A DNA stretch of 64,000 bases from an uncultured Sphingomonadaceae bacterium (GCA_947493955.1 CANLSQ010000002.1:514568-578567); one strand, 5' to 3'; shown: positions 17,112 to 27,356, counted from the stretch's first letter. Made by a program: numbers and translations. Notes: generated by a model not told the origin, from the letters alone.

Positions 17112-17442
17112 CTTGCTGATTTTGTCCGATTTTCTTGATCTGAACATTTTCTGTTGCAGTTGGGTTACGGTTTTTCATTTCTTAAGCATATTATTTAATT
17201 ACCTTAAGCTGAACAAAGGATTATCGATTCGCTCGCCTCGTCTCCGGCAATACCCGGCGCGCTGCAAAATATTCGGTATCCGCCCCATTCAACTGCCATT
17301 CACGCGGGACTTCGCAAGAGCGAAATGTTGCGCTTTGGCTTGCCCCTTGCGGCAAAGCAATTATAGAGAGCGTTGAAATCAGATTTACAGGCAGATGGTG
17401 CGATCCAAATATGCCGCCAGACTGCCAATGAGGAGCTTGTTC

Positions 17443-17904
17443 ATGTCCCGCCTTTCTTTATCCACCGCAAAAATGCGTCCTTTGGTAATGGGTCTTTCGG
17501 CCGTGGCTCTCATATCCGGCCTTTCCGCCTGTGCCAGCAACGATCGGCCAACAGCTGATCTTGCCGCATCACAGATCACAACCATCGGTGTGAACAGCTA
17601 TTTGTGGCGTGCGACACTGGACAGCCTTTCCTTCATGCCGCTGACCCAGACCGACAGCAATGGCGGCGTCATCCTCACTGACTGGTACGTGAACCCGCAA
17701 AACCCGTCGGAGCGGATGAAATTGAACATCTCCATCCTCGATCAGGATTTGCGCGCCGATGCCTTGCGCGTCGGGGCATCACGGCAGGTTCGCAATGGCG
17801 GCACCTGGGTAGATGCGCCGGTAAAAGCTGCGACGACGCAGAAGCTGGAACAGATCATCCTCACCAAAGCGCGCGACTTGCGGCGCGGAGCCCTTACCAA
17901 TTGA
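17443..17904 (+). CDS. DUF3576 domain-containing lipoprotein
   Basis: A 153-residue protein from the ATG at 17443, chosen because ATGAGGAGC precedes it and a lipoprotein signal follows (lipobox SACAS, Cys at about residue 31). The body (TIGVNSYLWRATLDSLSFMP, then DWYVNP and RLNI-type strands) is the DUF3576 pattern found widely in alphaproteobacteria. Molecular function is unknown; location is probably the outer or inner membrane facing the periplasm. leuS starts 64 bases downstream, and the DUF3576-leuS-lptE-holA order suggests co-expression with envelope genes. Confidence 0.85.
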   Translation: MSRLSLSTAKMRPLVMGLSAVALISGLSACASNDRPTADLAASQITTIGVNSYLWRATLDSLSFMPLTQTDSNGGVILTDWYVNPQNPSERMKLNISILDQDLRADALRVGASRQVRNGGTWVDAPVKAATTQKLEQIILTKARDLRRGALTN

Positions 17905-17968
17905 GCGGGACAACCAACTAATCCAACGACGGGCCTGCTGAAACGGGCCACATTCTTATAGGACCAGC

Positions 17969-20524
17969 ATGACCGATCAGCGTTTTAACCCTTTATCGGC
18001 GGACAAGCGCTGGCAAGCCCGCTGGTCGGAATCCGGCGTTTTTGAAGCGGATGACAACTCGCCAAAACCGCGCAGTTTTGTGCTGGAAATGTTTCCCTAT
18101 CCTTCTGGCCGCATTCATATGGGCCATGTCCGCAACTATACGATGGGCGATGTGCTCGCCCGTTTCCGGCGGATGCAGGGCTTCGAGGTGCTTCATCCAA
18201 TGGGTTGGGATGCCTTTGGCATGCCGGCCGAAAATGCCGCTATGGAAAAGAAAGTCCATCCCGGCGAATGGACCCGCGCCAATATCGTGGCGATGCGGGA
18301 CCAGATAAAACGGCTGGGTTTTGCCCTCGACTGGAGCCGCGAGCTGGCGACCTGCGAACCTGATTATTACGGACAGGAACAGGCGCTTTTTATCGACATG
18401 TTCGAAGGCGGGCTGGTCTATCGTAAAGAGTCCGCCGTCAACTGGGATCCGGTCGATATGACCGTACTCGCCAATGAGCAGGTGATCGACGGGAAAGGCT
18501 GGCGCTCCGGTGCGCCGGTGGAGAAACGCAAGCTCAGCCAGTGGTTTTTGAAAATCACCGATTTCGCGGAAGAACTGCTCGCCGGTCTCGATGATCTGAA
18601 AGGCTGGCCGGAAAAAGTCCGTACAATGCAGGAAAACTGGATTGGAAAGTCTCAGGGCCTGCAATTTCATTTTGCGCTGGCGGAGAAACAGCAGGATATT
18701 GGAACTGTTGAAGTTTTCTCGACGCGCCCGGATACGATTTTCGGGGCGAGCTTTATCGCTCTGTCTGCCGACCATCCATTGGCGCAGCAACTGGCGCAAG
18801 ATGATGAAATGCTCGCGGCCTTTTGTGAGGACTGCAAAAAAACCGGGACGACTGCCGCTGAACTTGAAACGATGGAGAAGAAGGGCTTTGATACGGGCCT
18901 GAAAGTTACCCATCCGCTGGACCCGTCATGGGAGTTACCCGTTTTCGTCGCGAATTTCGTGTTGATGGACTATGGCACCGGCGCTGTTTTCGGCGTGCCC
19001 GCCCATGACCAGCGCGATCTGGATTTTGCGCGCAAATATGCGCTGCCGGTCACCCGCGTCGTGGCAGCGGAAGGCGACGAAGATGCGCCCATCCATGATG
19101 AATCCTATACCGGTCCCGGCATGCTGGTGAACAGCCGCATGCTCGACGGCATGGATATTGAAACCGCGCAACAAACGGTCATCGACAGGGCCGAGTCCGA
19201 AGGATGGGGTAAAGCCCAGACGACCTGGCGGCTGCGCGACTGGGGCGTTTCTCGTCAACGTTACTGGGGAACGCCAATTCCGATCATCCACTGTGATGAT
19301 TGCGGTGCGGTTCCTGTTCCGAAGGATCAGTTGCCAGTTACATTACCCGATGATGTCAGCTTTGATATTCCCGGCAATCCGCTGGAGCGCCACGAAACAT
19401 GGAAACATGTCGATTGTCCAAAATGCGGCAAGGCGGCGCGGCGCGAAACCGATACGCTTGATACTTTTACCAACTCCAGCTGGTACTTCCTGCGTTTTGC
19501 CAGCCAGCCGGATGATCAGCCATTTGATGCCGATACCGTCAGGCAATGGATGCCGGTGTCACAATATATTGGTGGCATTGAACATGCGATCCTGCACCTG
19601 CTCTACGCCCGTTTCTGGACGCGCGCGCTGGCGTCAATTGGCAAGCTCGATTTTGCCGAGCCGTTTGAAAGCCTGTTCACCCAAGGCATGGTGACACACG
19701 AAACTTATTTCGAAACGGTTCAGAACGAAGATACCGGGGCCGATCAGATCGTCTATTACAGCCCCGATGAAATCGAACACCGTGAAGGTGGCGTGTTCAA
19801 GTCATCCGGCGGTGCTCCGATCCAGATAGGCCGCATTGAAAAAATGTCGAAGTCGAAGAAGAACGTCGTCGACCCTGATCCGATTATCGACCAATATGGG
19901 GCGGACGCGGTTCGCTTCTTCATGCTGTCCGACAGTCCGCCGGAACGTGACCTGCCATGGTCCGAGGCCGGGATCGAGGGTAGCTGGCGCTTTATCCAGC
20001 GGCTTTGGCGCCTGTTTGTGTCGATTGCGGATCAGCCTGCGCCAACTGGCGAAGACAAGAAGCTCAAACGCAAGTTGCATCAGACCATAGCCGGTGTTGC
20101 CGAAGATATTGAAGCCCTGTCGTTTAACAAGGCAGTCGCAAAAGTGTTTGAGCTGGTCAACATGATCGAGAAAGCCGCGCCATCGGCAGATCGTCATGAC
20201 GCCATAAAATCACTGGCCCGGATTGTTGCGCCCATGGTTCCCCATATCGCCGAAGAAGCCTGGGCGCTGCTCGGCGAAAGCGAACTGATCGCCAACGCTT
20301 CCTGGCCGGAAGTGGACGAAAGCCTGCTGGTCGAGGATGAAGTGACCATTGCTGTCCAGGTGCGCGGGAAGCTGCGCGATACGCTGACCGCCGCCAAGGG
20401 TAGCGATAAATCGGTGCTGGAGGAGCTTGCACTCGCCTCAGAGAAGGTGCAGCGTACAATTGATGGAGCGGACATAAAGAAGGTGATCGTAGTGCCCGAC
20501 AGACTGGTGAATATCGTTATATGA
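17969..20524 (+). CDS. leuS: leucyl-tRNA synthetase
   Basis: An 851-residue class I aminoacyl-tRNA synthetase, normal length for LeuS. The HIGH-type motif appears as [12 protein letters not shown] (about residues 49-60) and the KMSKS loop as EKMSKSKKN (about 626). The CP1 editing domain with its Thr-rich TRPDTIFG segment (about 253) and a zinc-like [20 protein letters not shown] region are present. It charges tRNA-Leu in the cytoplasm. The lptE ATG overlaps its stop (ATGA), a coupling seen in many alphaproteobacteria. Confidence 0.97.
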   Translation: MTDQRFNPLSADKRWQARWSESGVFEADDNSPKPRSFVLEMFPYPSGRIHMGHVRNYTMGDVLARFRRMQGFEVLHPMGWDAFGMPAENAAMEKKVHPGEWTRANIVAMRDQIKRLGFALDWSRELATCEPDYYGQEQALFIDMFEGGLVYRKESAVNWDPVDMTVLANEQVIDGKGWRSGAPVEKRKLSQWFLKITDFAEELLAGLDDLKGWPEKVRTMQENWIGKSQGLQFHFALAEKQQDIGTVEVFSTRPDTIFGASFIALSADHPLAQQLAQDDEMLAAFCEDCKKTGTTAAELETMEKKGFDTGLKVTHPLDPSWELPVFVANFVLMDYGTGAVFGVPAHDQRDLDFARKYALPVTRVVAAEGDEDAPIHDESYTGPGMLVNSRMLDGMDIETAQQTVIDRAESEGWGKAQTTWRLRDWGVSRQRYWGTPIPIIHCDDCGAVPVPKDQLPVTLPDDVSFDIPGNPLERHETWKHVDCPKCGKAARRETDTLDTFTNSSWYFLRFASQPDDQPFDADTVRQWMPVSQYIGGIEHAILHLLYARFWTRALASIGKLDFAEPFESLFTQGMVTHETYFETVQNEDTGADQIVYYSPDEIEHREGGVFKSSGGAPIQIGRIEKMSKSKKNVVDPDPIIDQYGADAVRFFMLSDSPPERDLPWSEAGIEGSWRFIQRLWRLFVSIADQPAPTGEDKKLKRKLHQTIAGVAEDIEALSFNKAVAKVFELVNMIEKAAPSADRHDAIKSLARIVAPMVPHIAEEAWALLGESELIANASWPEVDESLLVEDEVTIAVQVRGKLRDTLTAAKGSDKSVLEELALASEKVQRTIDGADIKKVIVVPDRLVNIVI

Positions 20525-21036
20525 AGCGGCTGCGTATAATCTCTCTGCTCGCCGGAGCCAGCGCCCTGCTCGCTTCCTGCGGTCTGCAACCCCTATATTC
20601 CGGCGGTTCCAATAGTGTCGTCGCCTCTCAGCTTGGTGCCGTTCAGGTTGAACCGATCCAGGGCAAGGCGGGATGGCTGATGCGCAACGCGCTGAATGAT
20701 CAGCTGTCCACCTTGGAAGGCAGCGACGTCAAATATCGCCTGATCGTCGAACTGGACGATAAAATTGCCGGCTTTGGCGTGCGCAGCAATGATCGTATCA
20801 CCCGGGAACGCCGGACCTTGCGCGCGCGTTATCAGCTCGTCCGCCTGTCCGACAGCAAAGTTGTGCTGGATGCGACCGCCGGCTCCGATGCTGGTATTGA
20901 CGTGGTGTCCTCGGAATTTGCCACCGTGGCGGCCGAAGAAACAGCGCTGGAGAACCTGTCCACAAGGGTTGCCGATCAGATTGTCAAACGGCTATCCCTT
21001 TTTGCACGCAAACAGGCTGGCGACAGCAGCAACTAG
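20521..21036 (+). CDS. lptE: LPS assembly lipoprotein LptE
   Basis: A 171-residue lipoprotein: signal sequence [20 protein letters not shown] with lipobox LASC, then [10 protein letters not shown], the standard start of mature alphaproteobacterial LptE. LptE plugs the LptD barrel and helps insert lipopolysaccharide into the outer membrane. The call relies on length, the lipobox followed by LQPLY, and the leuS-lptE-holA order. It overlaps leuS by four bases and holA starts 24 bases later. LptE sequences diverge strongly, so internal residues are not diagnostic. Confidence 0.9.
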   Translation: MKRLRIISLLAGASALLASCGLQPLYSGGSNSVVASQLGAVQVEPIQGKAGWLMRNALNDQLSTLEGSDVKYRLIVELDDKIAGFGVRSNDRITRERRTLRARYQLVRLSDSKVVLDATAGSDAGIDVVSSEFATVAAEETALENLSTRVADQIVKRLSLFARKQAGDSSN

Positions 21037-21060
21037 TGGAAGCGGCACGAGGATGAAGCC

Positions 21061-22089
21061 GTGAAAGTCAAAGATAATGAAATTGTGCGCCGTTTTCATG
21101 CGGCCCCTGAAGCCATAAGGCTTGCGGTTTTATGCGGCCCCAATGCGACGCGCTGTCAGGCTTTGGCCAATGAATTGGCGGCCCCGCTGGCTCAATCCGC
21201 GGAACGAATTGATCTCACCATCGCCGATCTCACTGAAAGTGCAGCGCGGCTGAATGACGAGGCGACATCAGCGTCCCTATTTGGCGACAAGCGCTTCATC
21301 ATGGTTCGTCTGAACAGTGGAGAAGCGGTAAGGGCGGCAGCGGCCATAGAGAATCTGCTGGAAAGCGAGACCAAGGGTGATCCGGTGTTTATCGTCGCTG
21401 CGGGGATGGCGGACAAAACTGCCTTGGCCAAAAAAATTGCCGCAGCCCCCGATGCCCTGATCGCCACCTGCTATGAAACTTCGCAAAGCGATGCAGTTTC
21501 AGCCATTTCCGGCATGGCGCGCGATGAAGGCGTGCGCATGTCGCGCGACACCGCAGCTGCAATAGCCGCCCTGACCAGCAATGATCTCGTTCTCGCGAGA
21601 CTCGAGGTAGAAAAAATTGCGCTGTATCTTGATGCCGCGCCGGATAACCCGAAAGAGGCTGAGGCGGAACTTCTCAATCTGCTTGGCGCAGAAAATGACG
21701 AAGAAGATCTGGGGCTTTTGATCAACGCCGCGGTGAGCGGTGACACCAGAAAACTGACCAGTGAACTCGCGGCCGTCAGCACCACGGGCTTTAGCGAGGT
21801 CGGGTTGATCCGGTTGATGCTGCGCCATCTGAACAAGCTGGCCGAACTGCGCGCCAAAGTTGATCAGGGGTCGAATATCGGCAAGCTGGTCAATCACCCC
21901 AGCGTGTTCTGGAAAGACCGGGACAATTATGCACGGCAGCTGAATATCTGGTCATCCGCTCATATAGGGCGGCTGATCGAACGGATATTGGTACTGGAGA
22001 TTGCCCTCAAAAGCAGCGGCCAGCCGGAACATGTGCTGGTCGAACAGGAATTGCTGACTATTGCCAGAAAAGCCGCGCATTTGCGCTAG
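21061..22089 (+). CDS. holA: DNA polymerase III delta subunit
   Basis: A 342-residue clamp-loader subunit. It starts at GTG 21061, preceded by ACGAGGATG; the nearby ATG is closed by a stop. The N-terminal AAA+-like domain lacks a Walker motif, as expected for delta, which opens the beta clamp without binding ATP. Typical patterns are CGPNATRCQALANELA (about 22-37), SLFGDKRFIMVR (about 73) and the C-terminal collar domain with RLMLRHLNKLAELR (about 246). It is part of the leuS-lptE-holA unit. Confidence 0.93.
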   Translation: MKVKDNEIVRRFHAAPEAIRLAVLCGPNATRCQALANELAAPLAQSAERIDLTIADLTESAARLNDEATSASLFGDKRFIMVRLNSGEAVRAAAAIENLLESETKGDPVFIVAAGMADKTALAKKIAAAPDALIATCYETSQSDAVSAISGMARDEGVRMSRDTAAAIAALTSNDLVLARLEVEKIALYLDAAPDNPKEAEAELLNLLGAENDEEDLGLLINAAVSGDTRKLTSELAAVSTTGFSEVGLIRLMLRHLNKLAELRAKVDQGSNIGKLVNHPSVFWKDRDNYARQLNIWSSAHIGRLIERILVLEIALKSSGQPEHVLVEQELLTIARKAAHLR

Positions 22090-22094
22090 TATCG

Positions 22095-22643
22095 CTATTC
22101 ATAGTCGGCGGTAATCGCGATCCGGCCTCGAAACTGGCCGCTGGCATTGCCGGTTACGCGCAGCCGGCCACCAAAAGAGAAGTTCAGCCTTCCATCACGA
22201 TCGAGTCGCGCCTGCGCCGGTAGATCGGTGTCGAGCTTAACCAGATCGGCAGTCGAGCCATTTGGGGCGCTTAATGTGATCCTCTCCGGTAGGTGCACGC
22301 GCACCACACGCCCCGGCTCCCCGGTCAAACGCCCTTCGCCATTGAGGGATAAGCCGCCCAGATCCGTCAATCCTCCGCTAATCCGGCGCTGTCCAGATTG
22401 TGGATCGATCTCAACCTCACCGCCCGCCCGATTAAGCAGAGCCAGTCTGGAAAAATCCAGATTGGCGGTGATTTCGATATTGAGAGGTGTCTCTGTCTTG
22501 TCAGATGATCGCGCAGATGACGCGCCGTCCGGTGGAGCCGCACATAGCCGGCACTGCGCCGCAGCACTGTCCGGCGCAACAAGCATCCAGCCGCACAGCA
22601 GCATCAAAGCCGGAAAAACCAGCCGAAATGTCGCATTAATCAT
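22095..22643 (-). CDS. DUF4402 domain-containing exported protein (orphan)
   Basis: A 182-residue protein. A signal peptide ends near APDSAAAQ (about residue 30) and is followed at once by CRLC, a two-Cys turn frequent in sphingomonad DUF4402 proteins. The rest is a beta-rich domain with GGEVEIDPQSGQRRISGG, ITLSAPNGS and a terminal GQFRGRIAITADYE strand, matching the layout of the DUF4402 protein at 47021-47521. DUF4402 proteins resemble fimbrial subunits. No chaperone or usher is beside this copy. The start may be the ATG at 22643 or the GTG codons just before it. Confidence 0.75.
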   Translation of the reverse strand: MINATFRLVFPALMLLCGWMLVAPDSAAAQCRLCAAPPDGASSARSSDKTETPLNIEITANLDFSRLALLNRAGGEVEIDPQSGQRRISGGLTDLGGLSLNGEGRLTGEPGRVVRVHLPERITLSAPNGSTADLVKLDTDLPAQARLDRDGRLNFSFGGRLRVTGNASGQFRGRIAITADYE

Positions 22644-22981
22644 CACCACATTCCGGTTTTATCGAAAAGCACTGAAAAAATGGTTAATTATTTATGATCA
22701 CGGTCCCCTGCAAGATGGATATCCGGCTTTCCTACACCAAGATATTTGTGATATTTTCCGCCCGCTCTTGCTGGTTCTTTAAGCTACATATGACGCGTTT
22801 TGGCCGGAAATGTCAAAATATGGCCCGGATTGACTGTGACTTGTGTGAACTTTGACAGAAGACATTCACTCCGTACCATTGTCGCGGGACCATCAAAGAA
22901 TAGCCAAAAGGACATTGCAAACATTGTAAACTTCGCCCGCCGCCGCTTGACGCCAGCAGCTTTTCTCCCCACCTTGGCGTC
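22644..22981. other. intergenic gap before msrB, weak promoter only
   Basis: A 338-base gap between the divergent DUF4402 and msrB genes. TTGACA (22852-22857) and TACCAT (22874-22879) are 16 bases apart on the plus strand and could be an msrB promoter. A 53-codon Cys-rich frame at 22694-22855 has no convincing ribosome site. No RNA gene, operator or repeat was recognised. Confidence 0.35.
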
Positions 22982-23380
22982 ATGGAAAAAATCGTCTTGA
23001 GCGCCGATGAATGGCGCGAAAAATTGACCCCTGAACAATATCATGTGCTCCGCGAAGCGGGGACAGAGCGCGCCTTTACCGGAAAACTCAACGCGGAAAA
23101 ACGCGACGGTGAGTTTTTCTGCGCCGGATGCGGGACAAAGCTGTTCGATGCTGCAAAAAAATTCGACAGTGGCTGTGGGTGGCCAAGTTTTACCGAACCC
23201 GCCGAGTCCGAAGCCGTTACCGAAATAGAAGATCTCAGCCACGGCATGCGCCGTATCGAGGTGCGTTGCACCAGCTGTGACGGGCATTTGGGTCATGTTT
23301 TCCCTGATGGTCCGGCGGAAAATGGCCTGCGCTATTGCATGAACAGCGCCGCACTGGATTTTGAACCCAAAGACAGTTGA
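22982..23380 (+). CDS. msrB: peptide-methionine (R)-S-oxide reductase MsrB
   Basis: A 132-residue single-domain MsrB. CAGCG (about residues 47-51) and CTSCDGHLGHVF (about 97) supply the four zinc cysteines. The catalytic Cys is in RYCMNSAAL (Cys118). GCGWPSF (about 63) and AENGLRYC are also diagnostic. It reduces methionine-R-sulfoxide in oxidised proteins using thioredoxin. No signal peptide is visible, so it acts in the cytoplasm. The penicillin-binding protein gene follows 88 bases later in the same direction. Confidence 0.96.
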   Translation: MEKIVLSADEWREKLTPEQYHVLREAGTERAFTGKLNAEKRDGEFFCAGCGTKLFDAAKKFDSGCGWPSFTEPAESEAVTEIEDLSHGMRRIEVRCTSCDGHLGHVFPDGPAENGLRYCMNSAALDFEPKDS

Positions 23381-23468
23381 AAATTTCGCTGTCCTGCAAC
23401 GTTCAGCCTGCAGTAAGACGGTAACACGCTAAACAGATGCATAGTAAGCGTATGGTGAATGGGACAAT

Positions 23469-25568
23469 ATGGCGCGGGGCAAAAAACGCAGCAAACAATC
23501 GGGAGCAGTCCGGACATGGCTTTCCCGGATAATGAAAACCGGGCTGGTTGTCGGCCTGCTCGGCTTCATTGCGCTTGTCGTCGCGGTGATGGTCATCCGG
23601 TCATCGCTACCGGGCTATGAAGACCTGAAATCCTCGCCCAACGGGCAAATGATCCGCGTATTGGACGTGAACGGAAAAGAACTGTTTTCCATGGGTCCCA
23701 GCTATGGCCAATGGCTGGACTATGAGGATATTCCCCAGGTCATGAAAGACGCCATGATCGCTGTGGAAGACCGCCGCTATGAAAGTCACCTCGGCGTTGA
23801 TCCCATCGGAATTGCGCGTTCGTTCAAAGTACGTCTGGAGCGGGGACACTGGGCCCAGGGTGGCTCGACCATCACCCAGCAGCTGGCACGGAATATCTTC
23901 CTGAACAGCAGCCGGACATTCGGCCGCAAAGGTAGGGAAATGCTGATTGCCCTGGCGATGGAACGCAAGTTTTCGAAAGAGCAGATACTCGAACTTTATC
24001 TCAACAAGGTCTATTATGGCGGCGGGGCCTATGGCATTGATGCCGCCTCTCGCCGGTTCTTTGCCCATGGCGCCGGTGAGCTGAGCCTTGCCGAAGCGGC
24101 GATTATTGCAGGACTGGTCAAAGCTCCATCGCGCTATTCACCCACTGCCGATGCGCAAGCCGCCATCGACCGTGCAACGGTTGTATTGCGGGTCATGCAG
24201 GATGCCGGAGCCATAAGCGCAGCACAGGCAGCAGAAACCAAACCAACAGCGGTCAAACTTGCGCCTGAACCGCGCCAGAATAGTGTGCGCTACTTTACAG
24301 ACTGGGCACTGCCGCAACTTGACCTTCTGATCGATGAAGCGGTTGAACCGATTGAGGTTTGGACAACCCTGGATCTTGATATGCAGCGGGCAGCCACCAA
24401 TGCTATCCAGACCGGCGCCCCTGCCGGCACACAAGGTGCATTGGTTGCCATTGATCGCGATGGTGCCGTTAGAGCGATGGTTGGCGGAACCGATTATGTA
24501 TCATCCAACTACAACCGCGCGACACAAGCCGTGCGTCAACCGGGATCGGCATGGAAAATCTTCGTCTACATGGCTGCGCTGGAGGCCGGCTATACGCCCA
24601 ATGATATTGTTACAGATGAGCCGATCAAGATAGGTAACTGGACGCCGCGGAACAGCGGTGGACGCTATGCCGGTGATATCACTCTGCGCTCCGCTTTCGC
24701 TTATTCGAAAAATACCGTTGCGGCGGCTATTGGCAATGATATCGGAACCACAACCATCGCCAACATGGCTCGCCGGTTCGGGGTTACCACGCCCATTGAT
24801 ACCAATCCGTCAATGGTATTGGGGACATCGGACGTCCGGCTTCTGGACATGACAAGGGCCTTTGCCTCGGTCAATGCCAAGGGTGTTGCGATCACGCCCT
24901 ATGCAATCACCAAGGTCAGCACGATGAACGGGGACGTTCTATACCAAAGCAAATTTGATGGCAGCCGGGTGCTTGTCGATCCATGGGTCGCGGCCGGCAT
25001 CACCGATCTGATGCAAACCGCGGTGAACGCCGGTACCGGTCGGGCGGCCCAGATTGGGCGACCAGTGGCCGGTAAGACGGGTACCACCAGCAGCAATAAA
25101 GATGGCTGGTTTCTGGGCTTTTCAAGCGGACTGACCACGGGTGTATGGATGGGCCGGGACGATGCCAAAGCGGTTCGCGGGCTGCAAGGAGGCCGCGCAC
25201 CTGCGGCGGCTTTCGCGTCCTTCATGAAAGTTGCCGTGGCCAAACGGAAAGCGGAAAAATTTGATACCGAGCTGATCTTGCCCGACTGGCAACTGGAACC
25301 GGATGAAGAAGAATTTTATGGTGCGCCGGAAGACGGTATTTATGTCGACGAAAACGGCATGCCCATCGAGACGGGGCAAGGCCTGGAATATGATTTGGAG
25401 GGCGGACAAGCGGAAGATGGACCGCCGCAGCTGGATCAGGACTGGATTGACTCGGTTTTGGGCCGGGGAGAAGGCGAGGACAGCACGCCTGAAGAGGAAC
25501 CGGATGATCTACCGACTGACCGACCCAATGGGCCAGTTTCGATCTTGCCCAAACCAGCCGAAGAATAG
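23469..25568 (+). CDS. class A penicillin-binding protein (transglycosylase/transpeptidase)
   Basis: A 699-residue bifunctional peptidoglycan synthase. One membrane anchor (about residues 22-45) is followed by a GT51 glycosyltransferase domain with EDRRYESHLGVD (about 98) and QGGSTITQQLARN (about 131). The transpeptidase domain carries the SxxK motif GSAWK (catalytic Ser about 359), YSKNT (SxN box, about 415) and GKTGTTSS (KTG box, about 535). The C-terminal 100 residues are acidic and Pro-rich, probably disordered. It polymerises and cross-links murein in the periplasm. PBP1A-like by length, but assignment to a named paralogue is unsafe. Confidence 0.95.
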   Translation: MARGKKRSKQSGAVRTWLSRIMKTGLVVGLLGFIALVVAVMVIRSSLPGYEDLKSSPNGQMIRVLDVNGKELFSMGPSYGQWLDYEDIPQVMKDAMIAVEDRRYESHLGVDPIGIARSFKVRLERGHWAQGGSTITQQLARNIFLNSSRTFGRKGREMLIALAMERKFSKEQILELYLNKVYYGGGAYGIDAASRRFFAHGAGELSLAEAAIIAGLVKAPSRYSPTADAQAAIDRATVVLRVMQDAGAISAAQAAETKPTAVKLAPEPRQNSVRYFTDWALPQLDLLIDEAVEPIEVWTTLDLDMQRAATNAIQTGAPAGTQGALVAIDRDGAVRAMVGGTDYVSSNYNRATQAVRQPGSAWKIFVYMAALEAGYTPNDIVTDEPIKIGNWTPRNSGGRYAGDITLRSAFAYSKNTVAAAIGNDIGTTTIANMARRFGVTTPIDTNPSMVLGTSDVRLLDMTRAFASVNAKGVAITPYAITKVSTMNGDVLYQSKFDGSRVLVDPWVAAGITDLMQTAVNAGTGRAAQIGRPVAGKTGTTSSNKDGWFLGFSSGLTTGVWMGRDDAKAVRGLQGGRAPAAAFASFMKVAVAKRKAEKFDTELILPDWQLEPDEEEFYGAPEDGIYVDENGMPIETGQGLEYDLEGGQAEDGPPQLDQDWIDSVLGRGEGEDSTPEEEPDDLPTDRPNGPVSILPKPAEE

Positions 25569-25574
25569 AGCCAG

Positions 25575-26336
25575 CTATCTGATTGGCGCCCCAATCAGGT
25601 GCAGCGCAGCACCATGTTGTTTCAGCCAAAGATCGGCCTCATTGCGTTTGCCTTCAAAAATTTGGTCCAGCAGTGCATAGAAGGCAGGGCTGTGATTCAT
25701 ATGCCGCAAATGGGCCACTTCATGGGCAACCACAGAGCGCCTGACCATCGGCGGAGCCATGATAAGCCGCCAGCTGAGCCTTATGGATTTGCGCCCTGAA
25801 CAGCTGCCCCAACGTCTGCGTGCATCGCCCACCGATAGCGCGGGCAAATCGACCTCTGCTCGATCGCAATAAAATGCCAGATCCTCCGCATACATGTCCC
25901 GCGATTGATCTTTCATCCAGCTGATTACACGCGCTTCAATCCGATTTTCCGGGCCGCCAACGCGGATTTCGCCTTCGATTTTCAAAGGTTTGCGGGAATA
26001 TTCAGCAGACCATCTTATGGTATGACTTTCCCCCGCAAAGGCAATTTCGGCGCCATTGATAATCGGTACCGCTGGCAAGGCATCGGCAAAGCGCTCCGCT
26101 AACCAGTCCGATTTGGACTGGGCAAAACGCAGCGCCTGGACGGTACTGGCATAGCGCGGCATGGTCAGCTTTACCTCCCCCTTCACTGTGTCAGCTGAAA
26201 CGGCAATGGAGCGCGCCTGCGCCAGTTTGCGGACTTGCAGCGGGTAAAAGCGACCTTCGAGTTCAATCTCGAATTCATCCCTTTCGGTTGGGACTGGTCG
26301 TGCCTTAGAGCGGTCTGTCCAGAATATGCTGTTCAA
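25575..26336 (-). CDS. YgjP/SprT-like zinc metallopeptidase-family protein (DUF45)
   Basis: A 253-residue member of the YgjP-like metallopeptidase family. The zinc motif HEVAHLRHMNHSPAFY (about residues 203-218) has the HExxH plus a third His. RRRWGSC (about 171) just before it is the other family signature. The N-terminal 150 residues form the DUF45 beta-rich region. Family members are often next to helicase or nuclease genes, but the activity is poorly known. The start codon lies 32 bases inside the YcgN gene on the same strand, so expression is coupled. Confidence 0.88.
   Translation of the reverse strand: MNSIFWTDRSKARPVPTERDEFEIELEGRFYPLQVRKLAQARSIAVSADTVKGEVKLTMPRYASTVQALRFAQSKSDWLAERFADALPAVPIINGAEIAFAGESHTIRWSAEYSRKPLKIEGEIRVGGPENRIEARVISWMKDQSRDMYAEDLAFYCDRAEVDLPALSVGDARRRWGSCSGRKSIRLSWRLIMAPPMVRRSVVAHEVAHLRHMNHSPAFYALLDQIFEGKRNEADLWLKQHGAALHLIGAPIR
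25579..25598. terminator. perfect hairpin at convergent gene ends
   Basis: CTGATTGG and CCAATCAG form 8-base arms with a CGCC loop, 11 bases after the PBP stop and inside the last codons of the convergent YgjP-like gene. It could slow transcription in both directions. No T-run follows on either side, so intrinsic termination is unproved. Confidence 0.35.
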
Positions 26337-26751
26337 TCGGCCCAGCTTCCACCTCCGTTATCACCTTGCCCCGGATTGAATTCCCGGTTTCGTGTATCGT
26401 TTCGCGATCACCGGAGACCAGATAGTGCCATTCCGGCAACGGTAAATTACGCGCCCGCATCTTATAAGCGCAACTGTCCGGAAGCCAGGTAAATTGGTCA
26501 AGCTTACCGCGTGTCAACCGTATGCAATCGGGGACATAGTAGCGGCGCCGCCGATAGTCGCTGCACCGCGCGCTCTGTGTGTCCAAAAGCTTGCAGGCAA
26601 TGTTGGTCATATAGACCTTACCATCATCCTCATCTTCGGCCTTCAACAAGCAGCACTTGCCACAACCATCGCACAAGGCTTCCCACTGCGCACGGTCTAG
26701 CGTGTCCAGTGGTTGTTCCCAGAACGGATGCTCGGTGTTTACCGCGTCCAC
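26305..26751 (-). CDS. YcgN family cysteine cluster protein
   Basis: A 148-residue soluble protein of the YcgN/UPF0260 family. CDGCGKCCLLK (about residues 27-37) is the hallmark Cys cluster, with further Cys in ACKLLDTQSARCSDY (about 53-67) and PDCIRL (about 75). The pattern suggests an iron-sulfur or zinc site; function is unknown. The start is GTG at 26751, inside the last codons of the SCO gene, and the reading frame ends inside the YgjP-like gene. No better ATG fits. Confidence 0.9.
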   Translation of the reverse strand: MDAVNTEHPFWEQPLDTLDRAQWEALCDGCGKCCLLKAEDEDDGKVYMTNIACKLLDTQSARCSDYRRRRYYVPDCIRLTRGKLDQFTWLPDSCAYKMRARNLPLPEWHYLVSGDRETIHETGNSIRGKVITEVEAGPIEQHILDRPL

Positions 26752-27356
26752 CGCTTAATCTCATCCGCAACTTGCTGGGGGGTACCGTCAAACGGGAGCA
26801 GCGCAATTGGTTCGCCCTCTGGTCCGAACAGATAGCCTTGCCGGCTATGGTCAACCAGATATTCGCTAAAACCCGGACTTTCGCGCTTATTGTAGATGAT
26901 CAGATATTTCTTTGCGACAGCGGCAATCTCATCGACACTGCCCGTCAGGCCTATCAACCGGGGGTGAAAATTCCCAACATATTGTTTCAGTTGTTCCGGG
27001 CGATCACGCTCCGGATCGATCGAAATAAAGATCGGCTGGATTTTCTCCGCAAGAGAAGGGTCTTCCTTTTCGGCCAACGTCAAGCCGTTCATCAGATTCG
27101 CAAGATCTATCGGGCAAACATCGGGGCAATAGGTAAAGCCAAAATAGATGATCCGGTATTTTCCGGTAAAATCCGTATCGGAACTTGTTCCGCCATCTTG
27201 ATTGGTTAGCGTAAAACTGCCACCAATATCTGCTCCCGCGAGAGGAGCTTCGGTTTCTGCGCTGCCGGGAGAGGCCGGGTTGCAAGCGGCGAGAAGCAAC
27301 ATTAAAAGGGTGGCAGAAAAAGCAGATAGTAAATTATTCATCATGCGGCCAGACAT
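26739..27356 (-). CDS. SCO family copper chaperone lipoprotein
   Basis: A 205-residue protein; ATG codons at 27344 and 27341 are alternative starts. The lipoprotein signal ends at LLLAAC (Cys about 24). The thioredoxin-fold domain has the copper-binding YCPDVCP motif (about residues 77-83), and the third ligand His is in VDHSRQGYLFG (about 169). SCO proteins insert copper into the CuA centre of cytochrome c oxidase, working at the periplasmic face. It is first in a minus-strand overlap chain with YcgN and YgjP. Partner oxidase genes are not in the window. Confidence 0.93.
   Translation of the reverse strand: MSGRMMNNLLSAFSATLLMLLLAACNPASPGSAETEAPLAGADIGGSFTLTNQDGGTSSDTDFTGKYRIIYFGFTYCPDVCPIDLANLMNGLTLAEKEDPSLAEKIQPIFISIDPERDRPEQLKQYVGNFHPRLIGLTGSVDEIAAVAKKYLIIYNKRESPGFSEYLVDHSRQGYLFGPEGEPIALLPFDGTPQQVADEIKRWTR

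Noticed and set aside
17065..17376. 103-codon frame in the gap before the DUF3576 gene
   Set aside because: Basic, Cys- and Phe-rich sequence with no ribosome site, overlapping a promoter region of the opposite gene; looks like chance.
22694..22855. 53-codon Cys-rich frame upstream of msrB
   Set aside because: No ribosome site and no recognisable signal; it overlaps the likely msrB promoter.
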